From Amycolatopsis vastitatis (lineage in GTDB: Bacteria; Actinomycetota; Actinomycetes; Mycobacteriales; Pseudonocardiaceae), in the NCBI RefSeq assembly GCF_002234595.1, contig NZ_NMUL01000078.1, forward strand, positions 1 through 62,419: 62,419 nucleotides of DNA, read 5' to 3'. Position numbers and translations under genes: made by a program. Positions 11,116-19,754 of the stretch are shown piece after piece (position 1 is the first letter of the stretch; each line of letters begins with the position of its first letter). The notes below the pieces were generated by a model. The model searched no databases. It was not told where the DNA came from and saw only the letters and a list, made by a program, of their open reading frames with translations.

Positions 11116-13125
11116 TCAGTCCGCTCGTTTGCCTTCGGCGAGGTTCTTCAGCATCGCGTTGTAGGCGTTCAGCTCTTCGTCGCCGGTCGCCGCTTCGCGC
11201 CGGTCACGCCGCTTCGCCTCGCGCTCGTCCTGACGCGACCACTGCACCAGCAGCGCGACCAGCACCAGCAGCACCGGGACCTCGCCGGCGGCCCACGCGA
11301 TGCCGCCACCGAGCCGCTGGTCGGCGAGCAGGTCGGCGACCCACGGCAGGTGGAGCTGGCCGTAGAAGGCCTGGCCGATCACGGTCTGCTTGCTCATCAG
11401 GATGACGCCGAAGAACGCGTGGAACGGCATCGCGGCGAACATCATGCCGAGCCTGCCGAGGTACGGGATCCGCCTCGGCGCCGGGTCGACGCCGATCACC
11501 GGCCAGTAGAAGACGTACCCGGCGAGCAGGAAGTGCCCGTTCATCAGCAGGTGCGCCCAGTGGTAGCTCAGCGCGTCGTCGAACAGGCCGGAGAAGTACA
11601 GCGCGTAGAACGAGCCGACGAACAGCAGCAGCGCGACCACCGGGTGGGTCAGGAACCGCGACACCGGGGAGTGCACGAAAGCGACGAGCCACTCGCGCGG
11701 CCCGGGCGGGGCGTCCTTGCCCGCGGCGGGCAGGGCGCGCAGCGCCAGCGTCACCGGGCCGCCGAGCACGAACAGCACCGGCGCCACCATCGACAGCAGC
11801 ATGTGGTTGCCCATGTGGACGCTGAACATCGCGGGCGCGTAGCGGCCGATGCCCGACGACGTCGCGAGCAGCAGCACCACGCAGCCGGCGATCCAGGCGA
11901 CCGTGCGGCCCACCGGCCAGGTGTCACCGCGGCGCAGCAGCCGCCGGACCCCCGCCAGGTACAGCGCGCCCACGACGAGCGCGAGGGTGCCGTAGACCAG
12001 GTCGAAGCGGGTGTCGAAGAGCAGCCGCCACACCGTCGGCGCGCCGTCGAGGTTGTAGCCGATCAGCAGCTCGGTGGTGGACGGCTGGGTGATCGCGTCG
12101 GCGGGTGGCGGCGTCCTGGCCAGCCCGGTGGCGATGCCGATCGTGACGAACATGATCAGGATCTCGACCGCGGCCAGGCGCAGCAGCTGACCGCCGCCCT
12201 TGCCGTCGACGAGGTCGGCGACACCCTTCCGGCGCTGCTGGTGGCCGAAGACGCCGAGCAGCAGCAGAGCCACCGTCTTGGCCACGACGAGCAGGCCGTA
12301 GTCGGTGGTGAACAGGTCGTTCAGGCCGATCCGGACCAGCGCGTTGACCGCGCCGGAGAGCGCCATCACGATCCAGCAGACCAGGGCCAGCTTCGAAAAC
12401 CGCTGCGCGGCCAGGCTCAGGTGGTCCCCGCGCCGGTAGCCGAGCGCCAGCAGCGCGACCAGCCCGCCGACCCACAGGGACGCGGCGACCAGGTGGAACA
12501 GCAGGCTGTTGGTGGCGACGTCGTGCGAGCCGCCGCTGGCGGAGTGCCCGGTGACCGCGACCGGCACGAGGCCGGCGACGGCCAGGACGAACAGCACCGC
12601 CGTCCAGCCCCAGGACAGCGCCAGCCGGCAGCCGAGCGCGACGAGCATCGCGATCAGCGCCGTCCACAGCCAGGCCTTCGGCTGCTCGATGGCGCCGACG
12701 AGGTCGAGCAGCGTCTGCGGGTCCAGGACCTCGCCGAACGGCTTCCCGGCGGTGTCGGCGGCGGTGAAGGCGACCGACAGCAGTGCGGCGCCGAACCACA
12801 CCCAGGCGGCGACCCCGGCCGCGCGCAGGGCGGCGTAGCCCTCGGGCCCGAGCGTGCCGGACTTCTGCGGCGGCACCAGGAACGCGGCCAGCAGCAGGGA
12901 GCCGACGCAGATCACCGACGCCGCCTCGGACAGCACGCGCATGACGGTGATGCCGTACTTCGTGACCAGCCCCGGGTCGGGCAGGCCGGCGATGACGTAG
13001 CCGGTCCCGCCGGTGAGCGCGATCAGGCCGATCGCGACGACGGCGGCCAGCAGGACCCCGACCGCGAGCAGGGGCAGCACACTGGCCCGGCGCTGGGCCC
13101 GGGCGTCGGTTTTCGTCGCGGACAC
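11116..13125 (-). CDS. CopD / CtaG fusion: copper import and cytochrome oxidase assembly
   Basis: A 669-aa polytopic membrane protein. The N-terminal part (to about residue 330) resembles the CopD copper-resistance family. The C-terminal part (about 380-640) resembles the actinobacterial CtaG (caa3) cytochrome c oxidase assembly family, with SVHMGNHMLLSMVAPVLF and WAHLLMNGHFLLAGY blocks whose His and Met residues could bind copper. The fused form is common in actinobacteria. The tail is short, charged and cytoplasmic. Confidence 0.9.
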   Translation of the reverse strand: MSATKTDARAQRRASVLPLLAVGVLLAAVVAIGLIALTGGTGYVIAGLPDPGLVTKYGITVMRVLSEAASVICVGSLLLAAFLVPPQKSGTLGPEGYAALRAAGVAAWVWFGAALLSVAFTAADTAGKPFGEVLDPQTLLDLVGAIEQPKAWLWTALIAMLVALGCRLALSWGWTAVLFVLAVAGLVPVAVTGHSASGGSHDVATNSLLFHLVAASLWVGGLVALLALGYRRGDHLSLAAQRFSKLALVCWIVMALSGAVNALVRIGLNDLFTTDYGLLVVAKTVALLLLGVFGHQQRRKGVADLVDGKGGGQLLRLAAVEILIMFVTIGIATGLARTPPPADAITQPSTTELLIGYNLDGAPTVWRLLFDTRFDLVYGTLALVVGALYLAGVRRLLRRGDTWPVGRTVAWIAGCVVLLLATSSGIGRYAPAMFSVHMGNHMLLSMVAPVLFVLGGPVTLALRALPAAGKDAPPGPREWLVAFVHSPVSRFLTHPVVALLLFVGSFYALYFSGLFDDALSYHWAHLLMNGHFLLAGYVFYWPVIGVDPAPRRIPYLGRLGMMFAAMPFHAFFGVILMSKQTVIGQAFYGQLHLPWVADLLADQRLGGGIAWAAGEVPVLLVLVALLVQWSRQDEREAKRRDRREAATGDEELNAYNAMLKNLAEGKRAD

Positions 13126-13181
13126 GCCAGTGAGGGTATGCCCCGCCCCGGTCAGGTCCGCGTGACGGGCAGGATGGGGCC

Positions 13182-13820
13182 GTGAAGATGATCCTGCTGC
13201 GGCACGCCGAGTCGCTCGGCAACGTCGACGAGCTCGCCTACACGCGGATCCCCGACCACGCCCTGCCGCTGACCGGCCGCGGACGGCAGGAGGCCCGCGC
13301 GGCGGCGCCGGAGATCGCGCGGCTGCTCGACGGCGCGCGGCCCGCCGTCTACGTCAGCCCGTACCTGCGCACGCGGGAGACGTTGCGGCTGCTGGACATC
13401 GAGGCTTCGTGCGAACGGCTGGTGCAGGAACCGCGGCTGCGCGAGCAGGACTGGGGCAACCTGCAGGACCCGGCCGACCAGGAGGTCCAGAAGGCGCGGC
13501 GCAACGAGTTCGGCCACTTCTTCTACCGGCTGCCGTTCGGCGAGTCGGGCGCGGACGTCGACGACCGCGTCGCGGCGTTCCTGTCGGACCTGCGGCAACG
13601 CGACGAAGCTCACCCGGACACGGTGCTGATCGTGTCCCACGGGCTGACGCTGCGGCTGCTGTGCCGCCGGCTCTTCGGCTGGAGCATCGAGCTGTTCGAG
13701 TCGCTGTCCAACCCGGCGACGTGCGAATACCGGGTCCTGGAAGAACACGACGGCAAATGGTCGCTGGACCGCCCGTTCGCCCAGTGGCGGGACTCACCCG
13801 ACGGGGAAACGCAGCTCTAG
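13182..13820 (+). CDS. histidine phosphatase family protein
   Basis: A 212-aa branch-1 histidine phosphatase. The catalytic LLRHAES motif is at residues 5-11, and the second catalytic His lies in VLIVSHGLTLRLL near residue 150. Family members hydrolyse phosphomonoesters or act as mutases; the substrate cannot be read from sequence. The GTG at 13182 puts the RHA motif at the usual distance from the N-terminus. Its 3' end overlaps the convergent kinase gene by 27 nt. Confidence 0.85.
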   Translation: MKMILLRHAESLGNVDELAYTRIPDHALPLTGRGRQEARAAAPEIARLLDGARPAVYVSPYLRTRETLRLLDIEASCERLVQEPRLREQDWGNLQDPADQEVQKARRNEFGHFFYRLPFGESGADVDDRVAAFLSDLRQRDEAHPDTVLIVSHGLTLRLLCRRLFGWSIELFESLSNPATCEYRVLEEHDGKWSLDRPFAQWRDSPDGETQL

Positions 13821-14966
13821 CGGCACGCTCAGCACGACGCGGGTGCCCTGTCCGGGCGCCGAGTCGATGCGCGCGGCGCCGCCGGCCTCCGCCATGCGCG
13901 CGCGGATCGAGTTCTCGATGCCGAACCCCACGTGGCGCGCGCCGGGGTCGAAACCCGTCCCGTGGTCGCGCACGGACACCGTGATGACACCTTCGCGCGC
14001 TTCGAGGCACATCACGGCCTTCACGGTCTTGGCGTGCTTCAAAGTGTTTCGGAGGGCTTCGCGGGCTGCGTCGTGCAGCGCGTTGACGACTCCTTCGGGC
14101 ACGTCGGCGGGCTTCGCGAGCACGACGATGTCGACTCGCAGGCCGTCGGCCGTCATCTCGACCGCCAGCGCGCCGAGCCGGTGTTCGAGGCCGCCCGGCT
14201 CGGCGGGCGCGTCGCCGTCGAGACTCAGCCGGAGGCGCAGTGCGTGCGCGCGGGCGGTGCGGCGGACCTGGTCGAGGCTGCCCCGCGGGTCGAGCGCGTC
14301 GCCGGGCGCGGGCAGCGCGAGGGACTCCATCACCTGCAGCACGGTGTCGTGCACGTCCCGGCGGTGCCGCTCCCGCTCGGCGGCGCGGCCGCGTTGTTCG
14401 CCCAGCCCGAGCGCGAACCGCATCGAGCCGGCGACCAGCAGCACGATGGCCAGCGCCGTCGCCGAGGCCGCGACCAGGGCCAGCAGGATCCACGTCGCGG
14501 GAGCCGAGGTGCCCGACACCGCGGCCATGCCGTACCGCAGGAGCACGGCACCGAGGACCGCGACCGCGCCGGACGGCGCGCCGCGCAGCAGGGTCCAGAC
14601 CATGACCGTGCCGATGATGTTGGGCCAGGTCAGGGTCAGCAGGCCGGGCGCGAACGCCGCCGCGGCCAGGCTCGTGACGAGGGTGTACGCGGTGTCGGCG
14701 GCCAGAACCGGCCGGATGCCGGTGGCGCGGCGGAAGACCCAGGCCACCTCCAGGAGGTTGGGCACGACGAAGAACGCGACGGTGAGCCAAAGCTCCGGCG
14801 CGTCGAGCGCCCCGGTGGACCAGACCGCCTGCAGGAACAGCGCCAGCCGGAACGCGACCGGCACCAGCACGAGCCGCGGCACGGCGCTCTGCACGAGCGA
14901 CAGCCCGCCCCACCGGCCGTTCCCGCCGGCGAGCGCCCCCGCTCCGCCGAGCAGCACAACCCTCAC
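13794..14966 (-). CDS. orphan NarL-type sensor histidine kinase
   Basis: A 390-aa membrane kinase. About six hydrophobic segments fill residues 1-200. A HisKA_3 dimerisation/phosphoacceptor region follows (RHRRDVHDTVLQVMESL, His near residue 205), then a HATPase_c domain with an N-box (HDAAREALRNTLKHA) and a G1 box (VRDHGTGFD). The GTG at 14966 has GGGGAGG 5 nt upstream. No response regulator gene is adjacent, so its partner is unknown. An 8-bp inverted repeat lies upstream at 15011-15042. Confidence 0.85.
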   Translation of the reverse strand: MRVVLLGGAGALAGGNGRWGGLSLVQSAVPRLVLVPVAFRLALFLQAVWSTGALDAPELWLTVAFFVVPNLLEVAWVFRRATGIRPVLAADTAYTLVTSLAAAAFAPGLLTLTWPNIIGTVMVWTLLRGAPSGAVAVLGAVLLRYGMAAVSGTSAPATWILLALVAASATALAIVLLVAGSMRFALGLGEQRGRAAERERHRRDVHDTVLQVMESLALPAPGDALDPRGSLDQVRRTARAHALRLRLSLDGDAPAEPGGLEHRLGALAVEMTADGLRVDIVVLAKPADVPEGVVNALHDAAREALRNTLKHAKTVKAVMCLEAREGVITVSVRDHGTGFDPGARHVGFGIENSIRARMAEAGGAARIDSAPGQGTRVVLSVPLELRFPVG

Positions 14967-15010
14967 GACGTCCTCCCCGGATCAAGGCGCCCCCGCCTTG
15001 ATCAGCCGAC

Positions 15011-15042
15011 CTGAAATGGAAACGTCGCCGTATTCATTTCAG
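15011..15042. promoter_or_regulatory. perfect 8-bp inverted repeat upstream of kinase gene
   Basis: CTGAAATG at 15011-15018 and CATTTCAG at 15035-15042 form an exact inverted repeat separated by 16 nt, in a locally AT-rich patch 45 nt upstream of the kinase start. The geometry suits an operator for a dimeric regulator. It could also be a 3' structure for the MFS gene ending at 15117, though it is too widely spaced for a normal terminator. Confidence 0.45.
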
Positions 15043-15116
15043 TTTACCGCCCCGGATCAGCTTGCCCCGAGCGGTTCGGCGCTGTCAACGGGTGCGCGGC
15101 AGGGGTTCCCGCGGAG

Positions 15117-16298
15117 TCAGCCGACCGCCTGCCGGGCCTCCTCACGACGGCGCGACCGCCGGGCGGCCAGCGCCGCGGGCAGGATCAGCGCGGCGATCAG
15201 CGCGACGAACAGGAACGCCACCCCGTAGCCCGCCGCCTGCGCGATCCCGCCGATCAGCGGCGGGCCGCCGAGGAACCCGGTGTACGCGATGGCCGTGACG
15301 AAGCCGATTTCGCGTTCCCCGCCGGTGCCGTCGGCGCGTTTCCCGGCGTCCCCGGCCAGGCTGAGCGCGAGCGGGAACGACGCGGCGAGTCCCGCGCCGG
15401 CCAGCGCGAAGCCTGCGTAACCGGCCGCGGCGACCGGGATCGTCGCCGTGGCGAGCAACCCGGCCGCGGCCAGTGCCGCACCCCCGGCGAGGCAGCGGGT
15501 CGGCCCGAACCGCCGTTGCACCCACGGCCCCGCCAGCCGCACCAGCGTCATGACCAGCTGGAACCCGGCGAACGCCAGGGCCGCGGCACCCGGGCCGGCC
15601 CCGCGTTCGGCCGTCATCAGCAGCGCGGACCAGTCCCCCGCCGCGCCCTCGGCGATCGCCGAGCACAACGCGACCGCGGCGAGCAGCCACAGCACCGGAC
15701 GGCGGGCCGGAGCCCGGCGGCCGGTGGTCAGGACGGGGCCGGTGGTGTGACGAGGCCGGATGCCCGGGACCGCGCGGATCACCGACAGCAGCACCACGAC
15801 CGTCACGACGGCGGCGACGGTGAGGTGACGCGCCGGGGACCAGCCGTGCCCGGCGGCGAGGCCGGCGGCCAGCGAGCCGGCGAGCGCGCCGAAGCTGAAC
15901 CCCGCGTGGAACACCGGCAGGAGCGGGCGGCCGGACCGGCGTTCGACGGCCACCGCGGCGACGTTCATCGCGACGTCCAGCATCCCGATGCTCACGCCCA
16001 TCACGAACAGCGCCCCGGCCAGGAGCGGGACGGCGGGCGCGAACCCGATCAGCACCAGCGAGACGGCGGCCAGGCCGGTGCTCACCGCCACCGACGTCCT
16101 GGCCCCGGCCCGTTCGACGATCCGCCCCGACACCGAGGCGGCGCCCAGCAAACCGACGCTGGCCCCGAGCAGGGCGAGCCCGAAAACGCCCGGCGAGGCG
16201 TGCACCTGCGTGGTCAGCGCGGGCGTCCGCGTCGCCCAGGAGCCCACCGCGAGGCCGTTGAGGGCGAACACGATGAACACCGCGATCCGGTCCCGCAT
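15117..16298 (-). CDS. MFS transporter
   Basis: A 393-aa major facilitator with about 12 hydrophobic segments. It resembles YbjJ/FucP-like sugar or drug exporters of MFS_1 type, with a polar central loop near residues 195-215. The ATG at 16298 has AAGGGGGAG closely upstream; the longer in-frame extension lacks a ribosome-binding site and hydrophobic pattern. The substrate is unknown. It is outside the biosynthetic cluster. Confidence 0.85.
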   Translation of the reverse strand: MRDRIAVFIVFALNGLAVGSWATRTPALTTQVHASPGVFGLALLGASVGLLGAASVSGRIVERAGARTSVAVSTGLAAVSLVLIGFAPAVPLLAGALFVMGVSIGMLDVAMNVAAVAVERRSGRPLLPVFHAGFSFGALAGSLAAGLAAGHGWSPARHLTVAAVVTVVVLLSVIRAVPGIRPRHTTGPVLTTGRRAPARRPVLWLLAAVALCSAIAEGAAGDWSALLMTAERGAGPGAAALAFAGFQLVMTLVRLAGPWVQRRFGPTRCLAGGAALAAAGLLATATIPVAAAGYAGFALAGAGLAASFPLALSLAGDAGKRADGTGGEREIGFVTAIAYTGFLGGPPLIGGIAQAAGYGVAFLFVALIAALILPAALAARRSRRREEARQAVG

Positions 16299-16377
16299 GG
16301 CTCCCCCTTCCGTCACCCCAGCTTGGCACGACGCGCATAACACCGGAACGCCCCGGCCGCAAGCCCCGTTCGCGGAC

Positions 16378-16415
16378 TTGTGGACAACCGCGCCCGCTCC
16401 GCCGGCTTGTCCACA
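16378..16415. promoter_or_regulatory. two inverted DnaA-box-like 9-mers
   Basis: TTGTCCACA at 16407-16415 equals the actinobacterial DnaA-box consensus, and the complement of a second box lies at 16378-16387 (TTGTGGACAA). They face each other 19 nt apart, upstream of the secreted-protein gene. DnaA binding is inferred from the match only. They may equally be a regulatory palindrome. Confidence 0.4.
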
Positions 16416-16516
16416 GAAACGAAATCGCGGGCTGACAACTCCCCGGCCACCCGCCAATCTGGAATCACAGTTCACCGCGGCCCGCGAGGCCGAGAATCCG
16501 CAAAGGGGAAACCACC

Positions 16517-16900
16517 ATGTCTTCACGTCGTCTCCGCTTCCGCCTGCCGCACCTGCTGATCCTGGCCACCATCGGGCTTCTGACCAGCGCGGGAGTCGCC
16601 CAAGCCGCTCCCGGGCAGCCGGATCCGCCCTGCCGGAAGGGGGAGTTCTGCGTCTGGCAGGCCGACGGCTACGGCGGCGATGCGCAGCGATTCGACCTGC
16701 GCACCGCCAATCCCGAGGAATGCATTCCGCTACCCGCAGGATTCGAAGGATCGTCGTTCGCGAATCTCCTGAGCCGGGACGTCACGGTGTACCAGAGCGA
16801 GGAATGCTCGACCGAGGGGGATTTCGTCACCTACCCGGGTGGCGGCACGTTCGTGCCGGACGCACCCTTCCTGGTCCGCGGGATCCAGATCTGGGAGTGA
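16517..16900 (+). CDS. secreted peptidase-inhibitor-I36-like small protein
   Basis: A 127-aa protein with a clear signal peptide: Arg-rich n-region, LLILATIGLLTSAGVAQA core and a cleavage site after AQA near residue 29. The mature domain reads CRKGEFCVWQADGYGG, typical of the I36 / beta-gamma-crystallin-like small secreted actinobacterial proteins. Four cysteines could form two disulfides. It is probably exported through Sec. Whether it inhibits a protease cannot be told from sequence. Confidence 0.8.
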   Translation: MSSRRLRFRLPHLLILATIGLLTSAGVAQAAPGQPDPPCRKGEFCVWQADGYGGDAQRFDLRTANPEECIPLPAGFEGSSFANLLSRDVTVYQSEECSTEGDFVTYPGGGTFVPDAPFLVRGIQIWE

Positions 16901-17000
16901 CGCCATGAGCTGGGCCCGCACCGCCGTCCGCTCCAAGGGGGAGCCGGCTCGCGGCGGCGGACGGGCCCGTCCGGGGCCGCTTCCCCGACAGCGGCCCCAC

Positions 17001-17038
17001 CCCGTGGGCGCGCCTCCGCGGCACGGCGCGCCCACGGG
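17001..17038 (+). terminator. strong hairpin terminator
   Basis: Perfect 14-bp arms at 17001-17014 and 17025-17038 with a 10-nt loop lie 100 nt downstream of the I36-like gene. No T-run follows, as is usual in actinobacterial terminators. The rest of 16901-17222 holds no gene that I can support and presumably includes the tRNA promoter. Confidence 0.6.
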
Positions 17039-17222
17039 CCCCAGCCGGAGCCGTCCCCGGGCGGGTCCCGTCGCCCGCCGTGACGGTGCCGCCACCGAGT
17101 CCCCCAATTAAGTCGAACGAGACCTGAAACGATTCGCCGGTGTCGAACGATCGAGAGGATGGCGACGACTAAGCTGCCGGTGCCGGGCGACCGGCATCGA
17201 CCGGCAGCAGCCGTCGGCGCGG

Positions 17223-17299
17223 GCCCTCGTAGCTCAGCTGGATAGAGCAAGAGCCTTCTAATCTCTAGGTCGCAGGTTCGAGTCCTGCCGGGGGCGCCA
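17223..17299 (+). tRNA. tRNA-Arg (anticodon TCT)
   Basis: The full cloverleaf can be drawn. The acceptor stem GCCCTCG pairs with CGGGGGC (one T-G pair), the D arm is GCTC...GAGC, the anticodon loop CTTCTAA carries anticodon TCT, and the T arm is GCAGG/CCTGC with TTCGAGT. CCA is encoded at 17297-17299. The last anticodon-stem pair (31-39) is a C-T mismatch; the other stems are sound. It decodes AGA, a very rare codon in such a GC-rich genome. Confidence 0.93.
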
Positions 17300-18098
17300 C
17301 CAGGGAAGACGTCGTGTGCGGCTGCGCACGACGCGCCCTGGCCACGTGACCGGCCCCACACCGGAACTGCTTTTCCCGCCGCCGTGCTCCCACAGTGGAC
17401 GGTGGCCGCCGCGCATTCCCCCGCTGGGCAGACAGGTCCAGACGACGCACCGTGCGAGCGGCCAGGTGGCCCAACGATCCCAGGCCGAGTTCGTCTCGAG
17501 ACAACCTTGTTATCCGGACGGCAAATCCGCCGGTCGCGCTTCCCCGCAACCGGGCGATCACACCGAGCAATGACACCGTCACCGGCGCAGCGACACGCCG
17601 ACCCGATCGAGGGAGACATCCCACCCGTCAAGGAGGCGGAGACACACCGTGGACCACAACCAAACCGGCGGACGGCACCGGCGCCGTCGCGACAACAGCA
17701 TCACGCGCGCCGCCCTGGACGAAGCCCGGCGCGCGGGCCTCGTCCAGCGGCACCTGACCAAACTGCGACGTCTGGCGACCCGGCCGGCGACGGCTCAGCC
17801 GGGCACCGCGCCCGGCATCGCGTGTCCGTCCACGACGGAACCCGCCGGGCTGCCGCCGGACAGGTTCCAGCCGGCCGGAACGGACCCGGCCGATCGCTCG
17901 CGACCGTCCACTTCGGAGGCAGCCTGACGCGGCCGAACTCAGTTGTCCCAGGCCGGTGAGCGTCCGATTCGGACAGCGCCAAGGGCACCACGGTGCGCCA
18001 GTCCTCGGCGGTGACCATCAGGCAATCCGCCAGGCGGCGGCGTTGTGGAGGAACCGGCGGCCCACCACCGCCACCGTGGATTCGACGTGACGAAAGGT
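17300..18098. other. mostly non-coding stretch at cluster edge
   Basis: Between tRNA-Arg and the first glycosyltransferase promoter I see no gene with convincing support apart from one weak small ORF (17649-17927). On the minus strand around 17930-18090, fragments such as RRFLHNAAAWRI followed by MVTAEDWRTVVPLALSES read like remnants of genes, but they lack context. The stretch may be decayed sequence left by cluster insertion; that is inference. Confidence 0.4.
17649..17927 (+). CDS. doubtful small ORF (92 aa)
   Basis: The GTG at 17649 has AGGAGG 12 nt upstream, longer than ideal. The predicted protein is basic for its first 45 residues and then Pro/Thr-rich, with no known motif. The N-terminal half is plausibly helical (TRAALDEARRAGLVQRHLTK). 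It may be a real small basic protein or chance. No neighbour depends on it. Confidence 0.3.
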   Translation: MDHNQTGGRHRRRRDNSITRAALDEARRAGLVQRHLTKLRRLATRPATAQPGTAPGIACPSTTEPAGLPPDRFQPAGTDPADRSRPSTSEAA

Positions 18099-18137
18099 CA
18101 ATTCAGGAGAAGGGCGGAGGCCGGGCGGGGATAGCCT
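18099..18137 (+). promoter_or_regulatory. cluster promoter element, glycosyltransferase gene 18171
   Basis: Element CAATTCAGGAGAAG at 18099-18112 with -10-like TAGCCT at 18132-18137 (33 nt from element start), 33 nt before the GTG of the glycosyltransferase. It is the leftmost copy found and marks the cluster's left edge. Confidence 0.65.
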
Positions 18138-18170
18138 TGCCGTCACCGAATCCGCGAACCGGGAGTGGCC

Positions 18171-19268
18171 GTGCGCATTCTCTTCACCACCGTCGGTTTG
18201 CCCGGTCACTTCTTCCCCTTGGTGCCGCTCGCCTGGGCTTGTCGGGCGCGTGGGCACCAGATCCTGGTGGCCACGACCGACGATTTCCGGCCCACGGTCC
18301 TGCGCGCCGGGCTGCCGGCGTGCTCGTGGAGCAGCTCCGGCGGCATCGCGGACGTCGCCGCGACCGACGGCGTTCCGGCCGGGGAAAAGCGGTTCGCGCA
18401 CGGCCTCGCTTTCGCGCAGATCGCGCGCCGGAGTCTTCCCGGTGCCGAAGCGCTCCTGCGGGACTGGCGGCCCGACCTGGTGGTCAGCGAACGTGCCGAG
18501 CTGGCCGGCCCGCTCGCGGCCTCCGCCGGCGGGGTGCCGCGCGCCGAACTGCACTGGGGTGCCGCCGAACTGCCCGAATACCAGGCCGCCTGGGAGGCCG
18601 AATGGGGTGGTCTCCCCTTCGGGGCCGCCGACGTCGTCCTGAATCCCTGGCCGCCGAGCCTGCGTGCGGCGTACGCCGAGAACCACCGGAGCATCCGTCA
18701 CGTGGGCTACAACGGCGACGCGTCCGTTCCCGGCTGGCTGACCGGCAGCCGGCACCCGCGCCGGGTGTGCCTGACGTTCGGCACGCTGCTGCCCCATCTC
18801 GGTTCGCGGGACATCGGGGGACTCGTGGTCCCGCTGCTCCACCGGCTCGGTTCGCTGGGGGTCGAGGTCGTCGTGGCGATCGACGACCGGGTGGCCGCGA
18901 CGTGGCCGGCGTTGCCCGGTCACGTGCGCCACGCCGGCCGGCTGCCCTTGGCCGAAGTGCTGAACACGTGCGCGGCGACCGTCAACCACGCCGGGCAGGG
19001 CACCTCGCTGACCGCGCTCGCCGCGGCGTGCCCGCAGGTGATGGTCCCGCAGTTCGACGACCAGTTCGACAACGCCGAAACCGTGGCCAAGGGCGGCCCG
19101 GGAATCGTGTTGCTGCCCGAGGAAACCACCACGGAAGCGATCTACCGGGCGTGCCGCACCGTCCTCGAGTCGGCCGAGTACCGGACCGCCGCGGCCCAGG
19201 TCTCCGCGGAAATCGCCACCCAGCCCAGCCCGGCCGACGTCGCCGCCACACTCGAAGACTGGTTCTGA
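18171..19268 (+). CDS. GT1-family glycosyltransferase
   Basis: A 365-aa GT-B glycosyltransferase of the secondary-metabolite GT1 type, expected to transfer a sugar from an NDP-sugar to the cluster's aglycone or growing sugar chain. The N-terminal acceptor domain has the family's GHFFPLVPLAWA segment with the catalytic-type His. The C-terminal donor-binding domain has VNHAGQGTSLTALAAACPQVMVPQFDDQFDNAE near residues 265-300. GTG 18171 has GGGAG 5 nt upstream; an in-frame GTG two codons earlier lacks this. Transcription likely starts from the element at 18099. Confidence 0.88.
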   Translation: MRILFTTVGLPGHFFPLVPLAWACRARGHQILVATTDDFRPTVLRAGLPACSWSSSGGIADVAATDGVPAGEKRFAHGLAFAQIARRSLPGAEALLRDWRPDLVVSERAELAGPLAASAGGVPRAELHWGAAELPEYQAAWEAEWGGLPFGAADVVLNPWPPSLRAAYAENHRSIRHVGYNGDASVPGWLTGSRHPRRVCLTFGTLLPHLGSRDIGGLVVPLLHRLGSLGVEVVVAIDDRVAATWPALPGHVRHAGRLPLAEVLNTCAATVNHAGQGTSLTALAAACPQVMVPQFDDQFDNAETVAKGGPGIVLLPEETTTEAIYRACRTVLESAEYRTAAAQVSAEIATQPSPADVAATLEDWF

Positions 19269-19307
19269 ACGCGCGAAACGGGAACAGCCGGCCTCGATCG
19301 GCGCGCG

Positions 19308-19727
19308 TCAGTTTCCGGCTTCGCCGCGGAAGAACCAGTGCACGCCGAACTTGTCGGCGAGGTGCCCGTAGATGCCGAACGGGACGTCGCGGAGCTCGTC
19401 GAGCAGGTCCGGGTCCGCTCCGGCGGCCAGTTCGTCGAACACCGGCCTCAATTCCGCGTAACCGCGGCCCGTGAAGTAAAGCGCCACCGTGTTCCCCGGT
19501 TTGGGGGTCCTCGTCGGGTGGAGCCAGTCCGTGGCCGAAAAACTCAGATCGCCGCTGCGCAGCTGGGCGTACGTCACTTTGCCGTGCTGTTCCTGCGGCA
19601 GCTGTTCCTTCATCGGCGTGTCGGCGACGCGGACGACCGTCAGCTCGCCGCCCAGGCATTGCCGGTAGAACTGCATCGCTTCGGCGCAGTTGCCGTCGAA
19701 AAGCAGAAACGGGGTCAGTTCTGGCAT
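19308..19727 (-). CDS. VOC-superfamily (PhnB/glyoxalase-like) protein
   Basis: A 139-aa protein of the PhnB type in the vicinal-oxygen-chelate superfamily: PFLLFDGNCAEAMQFYRQCLGGEL at the N-terminus and a terminal FGVHWFF. Family members include metal enzymes, dioxygenases and drug-binding resistance proteins. Here it is the last gene of the P450-glycosyltransferase-VOC operon (27 nt after the glycosyltransferase), so product binding or a minor tailoring step is possible. Neither can be read from sequence. Confidence 0.75.
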   Translation of the reverse strand: MPELTPFLLFDGNCAEAMQFYRQCLGGELTVVRVADTPMKEQLPQEQHGKVTYAQLRSGDLSFSATDWLHPTRTPKPGNTVALYFTGRGYAELRPVFDELAAGADPDLLDELRDVPFGIYGHLADKFGVHWFFRGEAGN

Positions 19728-19754
19728 GGGTTCATTCCACCACAACCGCGCACT

